A DNA stretch of 64,000 nucleotides from Brevibacillus_H ginsengisoli (GTDB taxonomy: Bacteria > Bacillota > Bacilli > Brevibacillales > Brevibacillaceae). Positions within the stretch are counted from its first letter, which is position 1, and each line of letters opens with the position of its first letter. The notes under the pieces were generated by a model. It had not been told where the DNA came from. It did not search any database and worked only from the letters and a program-made list of their open reading frames with translations. A program made the position numbers and the translations under genes. This document shows positions 43,692 to 52,190 of this stretch, in pieces. The DNA is taken from the NCBI RefSeq assembly GCF_050113715.1, contig NZ_JBNJQR010000002.1, forward strand, positions 310,001 to 374,000, in the 5' to 3' direction.

Positions 43692-44624
43692 TCATCCCTC
43701 CTTGTTGTTCAGCTTGATACGTGGATCAATCAGCGTGTAGGCAATGTCGATAATCAGAATAGTAAGAATCAGCACGGCGCTATAGAAAATGGTCGTGCCT
43801 AGAATGACTGGATAATCACGGTTAAAAATACCATCAACAAAATATTTACCGATTCCCGGGATGGCAAAAATCTTTTCGACCACGAACGAACCGGTAATCA
43901 AGGCAGCCATCAACGGACCAAGAAAGGTAACCACCGGCAAGATTGCATTTCGAATTCCATGCCGGATCACAACAAGCGTAGTGGGCAGTCCCTTCGCCTC
44001 TGCAGTCTTAATGTAGTTCTGATTCAACACATCAATCATGCTTGTGCGCATATAGCGGGTAATCACGGCTAACGGACCAAACGCCAGCGCAAGTGAGGGA
44101 AGAACCGTATGCTTCCATGTGCCCCAGGTGGCGACGGGAAAAATCGGCCACTTCATCGCAAAATAATTAATGAGCAACGGTGACATCAGAAAGCTCGGAA
44201 CAGAAATCCCGACGATTGCCAGTACCATCATTAAATAATCCAATCCTCGACTGCGATTGAGCGCTGCCACGATACCAAAGAAGATTCCCAGCACAATTGA
44301 AATCACGAGTGCTTGTGCCCCCAGTAAAGCTGAAGCAGAAACACCTTCAGCAATCATGTCGTTGACATTGCGCGTGTCCGACTTAATCGACATACCCAAA
44401 TCAAGGGAGACAAGATTTTTCAAATAGAGTACATATTGAACCGGCAACGGCTCATTTAGATGGTATTTGGCCCGCAGGTTTTCCAGTACCTGCTTGGGAA
44501 GCTTTCCCGATTCAGCTGCAAACGGATCGCCTGGAATTATGTGCATCAGGGCAAACGTCAGCGTCACGATGATCCAAAGCGTCAGGAGTACCATCAGAAA
44601 GCGTTTTAACAAATAACGGGACAC
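43692..44624 (-). CDS. Peptide ABC transporter permease, OppB/DppB type
   Basis: A 310-residue permease starting YLLKRFLMVLLTLWIIVTLTF, with IPGDPFAAE and the C-terminal VEKIFAIPGIGKYFVDGI, all characteristic of DppB. It starts at GTG after AGGAGGG. It is in one operon with the binding protein upstream and DppC downstream. Confidence 0.95.
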   Translation of the reverse strand: MSRYLLKRFLMVLLTLWIIVTLTFALMHIIPGDPFAAESGKLPKQVLENLRAKYHLNEPLPVQYVLYLKNLVSLDLGMSIKSDTRNVNDMIAEGVSASALLGAQALVISIVLGIFFGIVAALNRSRGLDYLMMVLAIVGISVPSFLMSPLLINYFAMKWPIFPVATWGTWKHTVLPSLALAFGPLAVITRYMRTSMIDVLNQNYIKTAEAKGLPTTLVVIRHGIRNAILPVVTFLGPLMAALITGSFVVEKIFAIPGIGKYFVDGIFNRDYPVILGTTIFYSAVLILTILIIDIAYTLIDPRIKLNNKEG

Positions 44625-44706
44625 GAGTTTCCCTCCTCTTCACAGGTCTGTCGGGGGATGAATAGGAAAGGGAAGGGCATTGAATTTCCCCTTTCCTTTA
44701 TAAGCT

Positions 44707-46365
44707 TTATTTAGGCGCTATCTCAACCGATTTGTAATCCATCAGTAACGCAGGATGACGCAGAATGCCTTTTACATTTGGCTGTTCCATGTACACCTTT
44801 GTGCTGTAGTAGAGAGGAAGCACAGGCATGTCATCAAAGAACATCTTCTCTGCTTCGTGCATCAGGCTGAAACGTTTCTTTTCATCAGGCTCCACACTTG
44901 CCTTCTGGATCAATTGATCAAACGCATTATTACTGTAGTTGATGCGGTTGCCCGGGTGGCCCGTCTGGAAAATCTCAATAAAGTTAAGCGGATCAGCATA
45001 GTCAGCGTAGAACGTGGAGAGAGAAACCTGATGCTTGCTCGCACGCTGCTCTGCCAGGAAGACTTTCCACTCCTTACTTTCTAGCTTCACGTCAACTCCT
45101 AAATTTTTTTTGAACATTTCTTGCAACACCTGTGCGACCGACTTGTTCAAATCGTTCGTGTCGTAGGTAAGCGTCACTTCAGGCAACGCGCTCCAGCCTT
45201 CTTCCTTCATTCCTTGGGCTAAGAGCGCCTTGGCTTGTTCCACGTCATTGTCCTTGAAGAAACCGCCACCCACTTGACGGAAATCCATTCCACCTGGTTC
45301 TGGGAAGCCAATCGGTACGATTCCCATCGCCGGGATCTGTTTGCCCTGCGTTACCTTGTCGATGATCAATTGACGATTAACAGCGAGTGCAAACGCTTTG
45401 CGCACACTTTTGTTGTTAAACGGCGGCATCGCTGTGTTTAGTCGGTAAAAGCTGGTTGCTGCTTCCGGCGTAATTTTTGCTTCACCCGATGCTAGTAGCT
45501 TGCTTTTTACATCTTTTGGAACGGACTCTATGTTGTCCAGCTCGCCAGACCGGAACATTTGGAACTGCGTGTTTTCATCATTGACCATCACCCAGTTAAT
45601 GCCAGCCAGCTTCACTTTATCCTTATCCCAGTAGTTTTGGTTTTTCACCGCTTTGACAGATTGGTCGTGAGTCCATTCACTCAAGGTAAATGGCCCGTTA
45701 GACGGAATGGTTGCTGCTTCCGCTGACCAGTTCGGGTTGGCTTCCACGTTCTTTTTATTAACCGGATAGAAGACCGGCGTTGCCACCAGACTGAGGAAAT
45801 AACCGGTTGGTGCTTTCAGCGTCACTTCCAGGGTTTTGTCATCTAATGCTTTTACCTTTACATCGTTTTCAGTGCCTTCCCCCTTGTTGAACTTCTCTGC
45901 ACCGTCTATCACAAATGCAAGGAATGAAGCCGGGAAGCCATTTTTGGGGTCTACCATGCGCTTCCATGAGAATTCGAAGTCTTGGGCGGTTACAGGATCA
46001 CCATTTGACCATTTACTGTCCCGCAACTTGAATGTATATTTTTTGCCACCGTCGCTGATCTCCCACTTTTCCGCCATCGCTGGTTGCGGAACGTGGTTTT
46101 CATCCAGTCGAACCATGCCCTCCAGTACGTTGTAAAGCACCTCGAACGCAACCTGATCGTAAGCTTTCGGCGGATCGAGTGAAACCGGTTCCGTTTTCAG
46201 GTTTGCCCGTAAAAATGCTTTTGTATTGGCATCCGCTTTGGGTGCTTCCTTTGTCGCTTGCGTGTTGTCGGCCGGTTTGCTTGTAGCCGCTTGCTGACTG
46301 CACCCTGTTAGAACTAAACTGGCCAACAGCGCGGTCGTACCAAAGATTTTCAGTACTTTTTTCAT
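44707..46365 (-). CDS. Peptide ABC transporter substrate-binding lipoprotein, OppA/DppE type
   Basis: A 552-residue SBP_bac_5 protein. The lipobox LTGC precedes a linker, then EPVSLDPPKAYDQVAFEVL and YTFKLRDSKWSNGDPVTAQDF, the family signature. It captures oligopeptides or related ligands at the membrane surface. It follows a cupin gene and precedes the permeases on the same strand. Confidence 0.95.
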   Translation of the reverse strand: MKKVLKIFGTTALLASLVLTGCSQQAATSKPADNTQATKEAPKADANTKAFLRANLKTEPVSLDPPKAYDQVAFEVLYNVLEGMVRLDENHVPQPAMAEKWEISDGGKKYTFKLRDSKWSNGDPVTAQDFEFSWKRMVDPKNGFPASFLAFVIDGAEKFNKGEGTENDVKVKALDDKTLEVTLKAPTGYFLSLVATPVFYPVNKKNVEANPNWSAEAATIPSNGPFTLSEWTHDQSVKAVKNQNYWDKDKVKLAGINWVMVNDENTQFQMFRSGELDNIESVPKDVKSKLLASGEAKITPEAATSFYRLNTAMPPFNNKSVRKAFALAVNRQLIIDKVTQGKQIPAMGIVPIGFPEPGGMDFRQVGGGFFKDNDVEQAKALLAQGMKEEGWSALPEVTLTYDTNDLNKSVAQVLQEMFKKNLGVDVKLESKEWKVFLAEQRASKHQVSLSTFYADYADPLNFIEIFQTGHPGNRINYSNNAFDQLIQKASVEPDEKKRFSLMHEAEKMFFDDMPVLPLYYSTKVYMEQPNVKGILRHPALLMDYKSVEIAPK

Positions 46366-46436
46366 TGCAATACCTCCCTCTTTTTCATAACTTCCAACAA
46401 TCCTGACATGCGTCCTCTTCTTGAAAAGGCCTCTTA

Positions 46437-46775
46437 TCAGCGTTCGACTAGCATCCAGACGATTTCACAGTCCTCGTCCCCAGCGTTATACGCCCAATGC
46501 TCCTCTCCGGCAGGGATCAGCGTCGCTTCTCCTGCCGAAATCGTGTACTCCTTCCCCCCACTGCCAGTCTGAATCGAACCGCGGATGATATAGGAATACT
46601 CATCTTGTTCGTGAGCCCCTTCACCCTTTAGTGGAACACGTACCTTGGGTGGTATCACCACAGTACCGAACATAACCTTACCTCCGTCGATGATTTCCTT
46701 GGGAAACAGTGTTTTGAGCTTAGCGTCATCCGGTCGGTTGTCCGGCTTCACTTCGTTGGCGTTTATCACGATCAT
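46437..46775 (-). CDS. Small cupin protein
   Basis: A 112-residue single cupin. GEGAHEQDEYSYIIRGS carries the first metal motif (with His and Glu ligands) and IPAGEEHWAYNAGDE the second. It could be a small enzyme or binding protein acting on the imported compound. It sits between the regulator gene and the peptide importer genes, all in the same direction. AAAGGGAGG precedes the ATG. Confidence 0.88.
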   Translation of the reverse strand: MIVINANEVKPDNRPDDAKLKTLFPKEIIDGGKVMFGTVVIPPKVRVPLKGEGAHEQDEYSYIIRGSIQTGSGGKEYTISAGEATLIPAGEEHWAYNAGDEDCEIVWMLVER

Positions 46776-46813
46776 TTCAAAACTCCTCCCTTTTTGTATT
46801 TTTTGGGCAACGT

Positions 46814-46841
46814 ATAATTAACAGAAAGTTCAGTTAATTAT
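46814..46841. promoter_or_regulatory. Inverted repeat upstream of the cupin/importer operon
   Basis: ATAATTAAC and GTTAATTAT are perfect 9-bp arms with a 10-base spacer, in the 95-base gap between the XRE-cupin regulator gene and the cupin gene. It is a likely operator of that regulator. Confidence 0.6.
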
Positions 46842-46870
46842 CTCTAAAAAAAGGATGAAACATGGTCACC

Positions 46871-47434
46871 CTAGCTATTTTGTTTAAAAATGACTGGCGT
46901 CAGTACACTTATCACCTGTGCGGTTTCCTCAGTAGGATTGTACCAGGTATGATCAAGCGTGGACGGAAAGTGGATCGAGTCCCCTTTGGACAGAAGATAC
47001 TCCTGGCCGTCAACGTTCAGGATCACTTTCCCTTCCAGTAAATAGTAGAACTCTTCGCCAGGATGGTTAAATACCACATCATGTTTCTGTCTCGGTGGTA
47101 GCGTCACATGAAACGGCTCCAAGGCCCTCCCTGCAAAATCCCCGCCCAAGCGCACATAGATTGCGTTCGATCCCTCAATTTGGAATTGCTTGCGTTCGCT
47201 CTCCGGTACAAAATACTGCTGGTTTTTTTGTTCCTCAAAAAAAGTGGTCATCGGAACGTTCAGCACCTCAGCAATCTTTTGCAGCGATGTGATTGCCAAC
47301 GAACTGTTTCCCCGTTCCACCTGTGACAGGAAGCTGATTGACAAGCCCGACAGAGTGCTGAGCTCCTTTAAGGTCATGTTTTGCTGCGTGCGTAAAATTC
47401 GAATTTTTTCGTAGATGCTATCCAGAAATCTCAC
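46871..47434 (-). CDS. XRE-cupin transcriptional regulator
   Basis: A 187-residue protein: an N-terminal helix-turn-helix (NMTLKELSTLSGLSISFLSQVERGNSS) and a C-terminal cupin sensor (HPGEEFYYLLEGKVILNVDG). Such regulators control nearby transport and catabolic genes in response to a small ligand. GTG 47434 is the annotated start, but it overlaps the RBS AGAGGTGA; initiation at a CTG three codons later is possible. It probably regulates the adjacent cupin and peptide importer genes. Confidence 0.9.
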   Translation of the reverse strand: MRFLDSIYEKIRILRTQQNMTLKELSTLSGLSISFLSQVERGNSSLAITSLQKIAEVLNVPMTTFFEEQKNQQYFVPESERKQFQIEGSNAIYVRLGGDFAGRALEPFHVTLPPRQKHDVVFNHPGEEFYYLLEGKVILNVDGQEYLLSKGDSIHFPSTLDHTWYNPTEETAQVISVLTPVIFKQNS

Positions 47435-47619
47435 CTCTTGTCAGAATTAATAGCATATTCTTATTTTTACTTTATGAAAACACATTATTCTTATACCATA
47501 ATTTCGTGAATGATTATTTTTCCAATACTGTAATTATCTTCAGTATAACCACACATTTTCATCATTTGATAAATATGTTTCTTCCATCAATATTTGATTA
47601 GAAAAGTTGGAATGAAGGA

Positions 47620-47766
47620 CTTAATTTCTAATATTGACAATACCATCAACACTTCCAAGTTTTTGCATAATATCGATTGACTGGCTGCCGCCAACGCAAT
47701 TCCCCTGCCAATTCCTTTAGCCGCTCCTATTATCAGGATGGTTTTCCTTCTAAGTTCAGATCCATC
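47620..47766 (-). pseudogene. Short-chain dehydrogenase relic
   Basis: On the minus strand one frame reads LRRKTILIIGAAKGIGRGIALA, the TGxxxGIG nucleotide loop of SDR enzymes. After a frame change it continues IDIMQKLGSVDGIVNI, which fits the strand before NNAG. The middle and the catalytic part are deleted. No RBS or intact frame remains. Confidence 0.6.
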
Positions 47767-47817
47767 AAATGCGCAGGCTGTCAGCGTATTTTCCTGTCAC
47801 CATGTTACGATCCTCTC

Positions 47818-49473
47818 CTATCCCAACAATCTGCGAATCACTTCATTTGTAATATTCGGGACAATTTCCGTGGAGTATTGCAATTCCATCCGCTCGTACT
47901 TCTTATGGGCGTCATACCCGTAAGGCCCAATGTTGATAGCTGGCACATTGATGTCTCGAATGTCTTGATAATCAACGAAGTGCTTGGTACCCCATCCGGG
48001 ATTGTTTTCGGCAACCGCAAGAATCCCCTCATCATCGTCACTTAATGCCACGCAGCTCATGTCACAAATATAAGGAAAGAAATTTCTTGTCACGATGGGG
48101 TGCTGATAGTATGGTTGCACCTGTTCCACCGCTTGCTCCAGCGCATTCAACAAATGTTGTTCACGTTCATTTTTACCTGTCAGCTCAATGCGCGGGGAAT
48201 AGAGTGATGAATAAAACAGAATAATCGCTGGACTCTTATCTTTCATCCAATTCCATTCCTCTTCCACGACCCGCGCTGCAAACATACGTGTATCGAGACT
48301 TTTATCCAAAAGCAGCCTGGCTTTGAACTCCTTCATATGCTGTATAAATGCTTCGCCGTTCTCTTCCACAAGTAGTTTCTTCATGTCCTCGTAGATGAGC
48401 ACTCTCGTTTTCCACGGCAATTCCCGCGAAGGCTCGCCGATGCGTTCACAGTATTTTCGATAACGCTCCTGCAGGGTTTTCAAGGCATTCGTAAAGGCGA
48501 TTTCTGCTTGCTCCTTCAGCATGACAAGAACGTCCTTGGGTGACCACGATTGAATAAAGAAATTATAGTAGACGTAAGCAGCAAGAGCAGTCTGCACCGT
48601 ATAAGACGGTTTTAAATCCGTTTGCTTTAACGAAACCGGAGGCGCAGGGATCTCTCCCAATGATTCATCGCACAAATCAGGATTATAGCTTATTTGTCTC
48701 GTTAGCTCTGCTGCTAGAAAGTTTGGATCCAAACCTTCAAAGCTGGAGCCCACATGGGTTTCTGCCCCTGTAATGAAGAAGGAGGGCAACAGTTTCCCGA
48801 TTGTTCCTTTGTAAATATAACGATTCTCGTCACCTTCATAGCGAGGAGCCACAAAATCTGAATTAATGAGCGCAATATAATCAAAATGATGCTCCTCTCT
48901 CCATCTTTTCAAATCCTTAAGCGCAGACAAGACACCTTGTGAGCTGACTTCCTCATCGCACTCTGCCAATAACACGAGATTGCCTGTAAGTTCTTCCGGG
49001 TGCTCAGAGTAGTATTTTAGTAGATAAACATGGCTAGCAACGCCGCTTTTCATATCTAAAACACCGCGTCCAAAGTGCCACTCACCTGAATGCAGCTGTT
49101 CCTTTACCAGCTCCGGCAACAGTTCGTCTTGCAGTGCTTCCATCAGTTCACGAGGAAAACAGGCCTTGTCTTTTAAATGGTTGTAATCCTCAATGCCAAC
49201 CGTGTCAATATGTCCCATTAAGATAACGGTTTTGTCACTTTGCTCCTTCGTTCCTTTGACGCAGGCCAAGACGTTGTACCGTTCATACTCATCATTCACT
49301 GTGCGCGGCATAATGAGATGAGAAGGATTTTTTTGAAAATAAGGAAAGGTTGCGAGCAAATTATGCAAGCTCTTTGCGATATCAATTTCACCGGTGGTAT
49401 TGACAACGCTTTCAACTTTTACTAATTCATCGGTGAATCGGAGTACTTCATTTCGGCATGACAACATTTTCAC
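47818..49473 (-). CDS. M20-family peptidase, RocB-like
   Basis: A 551-residue M20 metallopeptidase similar to RocB of arginine utilisation. Zinc-site motifs: ILMGHIDTVG, FGRGVLDMKSGVASHV and LLAECDEEVSSQG. The extra C-terminal region (PAINIGPYGYDAHKKYERM) matches the RocB type. It likely hydrolyses an amide or short peptide in the cytoplasm. GTG 49473 has AAAAGGAG upstream. It lies downstream of the sigma-54-controlled ABC importer genes. Confidence 0.88.
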   Translation of the reverse strand: MKMLSCRNEVLRFTDELVKVESVVNTTGEIDIAKSLHNLLATFPYFQKNPSHLIMPRTVNDEYERYNVLACVKGTKEQSDKTVILMGHIDTVGIEDYNHLKDKACFPRELMEALQDELLPELVKEQLHSGEWHFGRGVLDMKSGVASHVYLLKYYSEHPEELTGNLVLLAECDEEVSSQGVLSALKDLKRWREEHHFDYIALINSDFVAPRYEGDENRYIYKGTIGKLLPSFFITGAETHVGSSFEGLDPNFLAAELTRQISYNPDLCDESLGEIPAPPVSLKQTDLKPSYTVQTALAAYVYYNFFIQSWSPKDVLVMLKEQAEIAFTNALKTLQERYRKYCERIGEPSRELPWKTRVLIYEDMKKLLVEENGEAFIQHMKEFKARLLLDKSLDTRMFAARVVEEEWNWMKDKSPAIILFYSSLYSPRIELTGKNEREQHLLNALEQAVEQVQPYYQHPIVTRNFFPYICDMSCVALSDDDEGILAVAENNPGWGTKHFVDYQDIRDINVPAINIGPYGYDAHKKYERMELQYSTEIVPNITNEVIRRLLG

Positions 49474-49510
49474 GGCACACTCCTTTTTATAAAATTCAGC
49501 ATTAGAGCGA

Positions 49511-49727
49511 TTATTTACTGTCCGTCTTATTCAGTTGGACATTGACACGCTTAGCCCACCATGCCGTTATAAACGGAACTAAGATAGCTGTTACGATGGC
49601 GCTGGCTGCAACCATTACTGTGGCGGAACCGGCAACGGACGCACAAGCGGAATTGGCTGCAGAAACTATCGTTAAAACACCAGCGGCACTGCCCGCTGTG
49701 GTTGCTACTGCTATTCCCGCGACTCCG
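49511..49727 (-). pseudogene. 2-keto-3-deoxygluconate permease (KdgT) C-terminal relic
   Basis: About 70 codons encode GIAVATTAGSAAGVLTIVSA and later ASAIVTAILVPFITAWWAKR, which match the end of KdgT-type permeases. The frame has no start; its 5' end abuts the truncated aminotransferase fragment at about 49728. It is the 3' remainder of a deleted gene. Confidence 0.6.
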
Positions 49728-49841
49728 TTACCCTAGCGTGAGGTTAATGACATCAGGGTACTGTGCCACCATATTTGCTATTTTTCTGATACCAGACACT
49801 TGCATTTGTCTTACCGCTCGATTAATCAGATGCTCCATCAT
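49728..49841 (-). pseudogene. Aminotransferase (PatA-like) N-terminal fragment
   Basis: With a good RBS (TGGAGG) a 37-codon frame begins MEHLINRAV and continues SGIRKIANMVAQYPDVINLT, the conserved start of PatA-type class I aminotransferases. It then hits TAA where the sequence switches to the KdgT relic. It follows the ABC ATPase gene by 18 bases, so the operon once encoded an aminotransferase here. Confidence 0.7.
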
Positions 49842-49859
49842 GTAACCTCCATCACTAGT

Positions 49860-50582
49860 CTACAAGACTTGTTGAAGAAAGCGGCGTGTCCGCTCATGTT
49901 GCGGTTGGGTAAAGAAGACCGTCGGGTGACCTTCTTCAATCATGTGCCCATCTGCCAACATGATCACGCGGTCTGCCACTTCCCGCGCAAAGCCCATCTC
50001 ATGCGTCACAACAATCATTGTCATGCCCTCTTTCACTAGATCCTTCATCGTCTGAAGTACCTCGCCAACTAGCTCTGGATCCAGCGCCGAAGTAGGTTCG
50101 TCAAACAGCATCACGTCCGGGTCCATGGCCAGCGCTCTGGCAATCGCCACTCGTTGTTTTTGCCCTCCTGATAATTGATCGGGATAATAATCCGCTTTAT
50201 CGGTCAAGCCTACTTTCTTCAAAAGCTGCATCGCTTTGTCTGTTGCTTCTTGCTTGCTTTTTTTCTTCACGTGAACAGGCGCCTCAATCACGTTCTCCAG
50301 GACTGTCATATGGGGAAACAGATTAAAATGCTGAAACACCATTCCCATATGCTCCCGTACCTTGTTCAGGTCCGTTTTTTGCGTATCAATCACCTGTCCG
50401 TTTATTTCAATCTCTCCACTGCTATTCATTTCCAGAAAATTCAGGCATCTAAGTAACGTGCTTTTCCCTGATCCACTCGCTCCAATCAGCACCACTACCT
50501 CCGACTTCTTGATTTCTAAGGAAATGTTTTTTAAAACTTGCACGTCGCCAAACGATTTCACGAGATTTCGCACTTTGATCAT
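49860..50582 (-). CDS. Polar amino-acid ABC transporter ATPase
   Basis: A 240-residue GlnQ-type ATPase with Walker A GASGSGKST, MVFQHFNLFPH, LSGGQKQRVAIARAL, VMLFDEPTSALD and VVTHEMGF. Its ATG overlaps the permease stop by 4 bases. It belongs to the sigma-54-type operon that starts at the SDR gene. Confidence 0.96.
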   Translation of the reverse strand: MIKVRNLVKSFGDVQVLKNISLEIKKSEVVVLIGASGSGKSTLLRCLNFLEMNSSGEIEINGQVIDTQKTDLNKVREHMGMVFQHFNLFPHMTVLENVIEAPVHVKKKSKQEATDKAMQLLKKVGLTDKADYYPDQLSGGQKQRVAIARALAMDPDVMLFDEPTSALDPELVGEVLQTMKDLVKEGMTMIVVTHEMGFAREVADRVIMLADGHMIEEGHPTVFFTQPQHERTRRFLQQVL

Positions 50583-51307
50583 ACGATAGTCCCCTCTCGC
50601 AATTTCTCGTCTCTACTTTTCGATTTGCCCGTCTTCGCTTCACTCTGCTTCCCGACATCCAACCTTTTCTCTAGCTTGTTGACAATAACCGTGAAGATAA
50701 ACACGAGTGCAAGATAGTACATGCCGACAACAAAATACGTCTCGAACGGCATATAGTTCTCCGCTTGTACAGAGAGGGCGTTGTTAAACAGCTCTGTAAC
50801 AGCGATGTAGGCAACAAGCGACGAATCTTTCAATCCGATAATGAATTGGTTGCCGAGCGGAGGAATAGCTCGTTTGAATGCCTGTGGAAGTATAATGCGC
50901 CGCATGGCAAGTGCATAGGGCATTCCCAACGAACGGGCTGCTTCCATCTGTCCGCGATCTGTCGATTGAATGGCTCCTCGGAATATTTCTGCGATATAGG
51001 CCCCGGAGTGAATCCCCAAAGCAAGAGCGCCTGCGGTAAAGTCGCTTAAGACCAAAACACTTGAAATTCCGTAGTACAAAAACATCAGCTGAACGATCAA
51101 GGGGAGTCCGCGTACCAAGAAGATGTAGAAATCAGCAATCTTCTCCAGAATGAAGATGCCCGATACCTTGAAAAAGGCGAAGATCAGTCCAATGACCGAA
51201 GCGATCAGCAACGATACAATGGTTAAGGTGACCGTTGTCCAGGTGGCTTCTAAAAAGGCAAGTCCATGTGTTTGGAAAATGGAGTAGATGCTCTGAAAAA
51301 ATGTCAT
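50579..51307 (-). CDS. Polar amino-acid ABC transporter permease
   Basis: A 242-residue HisM/GlnP-type permease. FYIFLVRGLPLIVQLMFLYY and the EAA loop GQMEAARSLGMPYALAMRRI are typical. ATG 51307 has GGGAGG about 10 bases upstream and is preferred to GTG 51319. Confidence 0.95.
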   Translation of the reverse strand: MTFFQSIYSIFQTHGLAFLEATWTTVTLTIVSLLIASVIGLIFAFFKVSGIFILEKIADFYIFLVRGLPLIVQLMFLYYGISSVLVLSDFTAGALALGIHSGAYIAEIFRGAIQSTDRGQMEAARSLGMPYALAMRRIILPQAFKRAIPPLGNQFIIGLKDSSLVAYIAVTELFNNALSVQAENYMPFETYFVVGMYYLALVFIFTVIVNKLEKRLDVGKQSEAKTGKSKSRDEKLREGTIV

Positions 51308-51358
51308 GCCGTTCAACACCTCCCAAAAGGTGTGCCGTTTTCAGCACACCACTTTTGC

Positions 51359-52168
51359 CTACTTCAACAGATTCGTGCCAAACCATTTCACACTGATTTT
51401 CTCATAAGTCCCATCTTCGACCATCGCTTTAATCGCTTCGTTGATCTTTTTGAGGAGAACAGGATTATCCTTATTTACAGCGATCGCAATGTTCTCTTTC
51501 TCAAGTACGTCTCCTACAGACTTGATTTGCAAGCCCTGCTCTTTGATTGCGGATACCCCGACAATTTTATCTGTAATAACAGCGTCTACGCGTCCGGGAA
51601 CAAGGTCTTGCAAAGCGTAAACGTCACTGGGGTACCCTTTGATTTTGGCGGTGTATTTCTTAGCGATCTCCTTGTACGTGCTTGCTTGAACGACGCCAAT
51701 CGTCCGATCCTTCAAATCATCCTTGGTTTTCAACGTATCGTTCGTTTGAGCTACAAAGATTTGTCCACCAGAAATATAGTAAGGATCGGTAAAGTCTACC
51801 TGCTTGGCGCGCTCTTCTGTAGCAGTCATGCTCCCAATAATAGCGTCGTACTTCTTCCCTTTCAAACCTTGTAAGATCGTTTCCCACGGGTTCGTTACAG
51901 GATTGGGCTCTAATCCAATTCTTTTGGAGATCTCATTTCCAATTTCGACGTCAAATCCCGTCAGGTTCCCACCGGAGTCTTTGTAATTGAGTGGCTTTAA
52001 CAAACCGCTCATCGCAAAGGTAAGCTTGCCGTCTGTTACCAATTGCATTTTTTCTTCCGCAGGCTGTGATGCTGGCGCGGAAGTTTGTGAAGCATTTGAA
52101 CCGCAACCGCTCAGGAAGGTTAGGACTAGAGTGCCCACAAGCACTACCATTGCCAGTTTCTTTTTCAT
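51359..52168 (-). CDS. Polar amino-acid ABC transporter substrate-binding lipoprotein
   Basis: A 269-residue SBP_bac_3 protein with lipobox LSGC and a Ser/Pro/Ala linker. LTGFDVEIGNEISKRIGLEP and IIGSMTATEERAKQVDFTDPYY match the family. Start 52168 has AGGGGG upstream and gives a proper lipoprotein signal; a longer frame overlaps the GcvPB-like gene. It lies 22 bases after that gene, so importer and enzymes are cotranscribed. Confidence 0.95.
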   Translation of the reverse strand: MKKKLAMVVLVGTLVLTFLSGCGSNASQTSAPASQPAEEKMQLVTDGKLTFAMSGLLKPLNYKDSGGNLTGFDVEIGNEISKRIGLEPNPVTNPWETILQGLKGKKYDAIIGSMTATEERAKQVDFTDPYYISGGQIFVAQTNDTLKTKDDLKDRTIGVVQASTYKEIAKKYTAKIKGYPSDVYALQDLVPGRVDAVITDKIVGVSAIKEQGLQIKSVGDVLEKENIAIAVNKDNPVLLKKINEAIKAMVEDGTYEKISVKWFGTNLLK

Positions 52169-52190
52169 GATTAGCCCCCTATTTTTCCAA

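Noticed and set aside
49542..49736. 64-codon plus-strand Ala/Thr/Pro-rich frame
   Set aside because: It is the complement of the KdgT permease relic on the minus strand, which has real homology.
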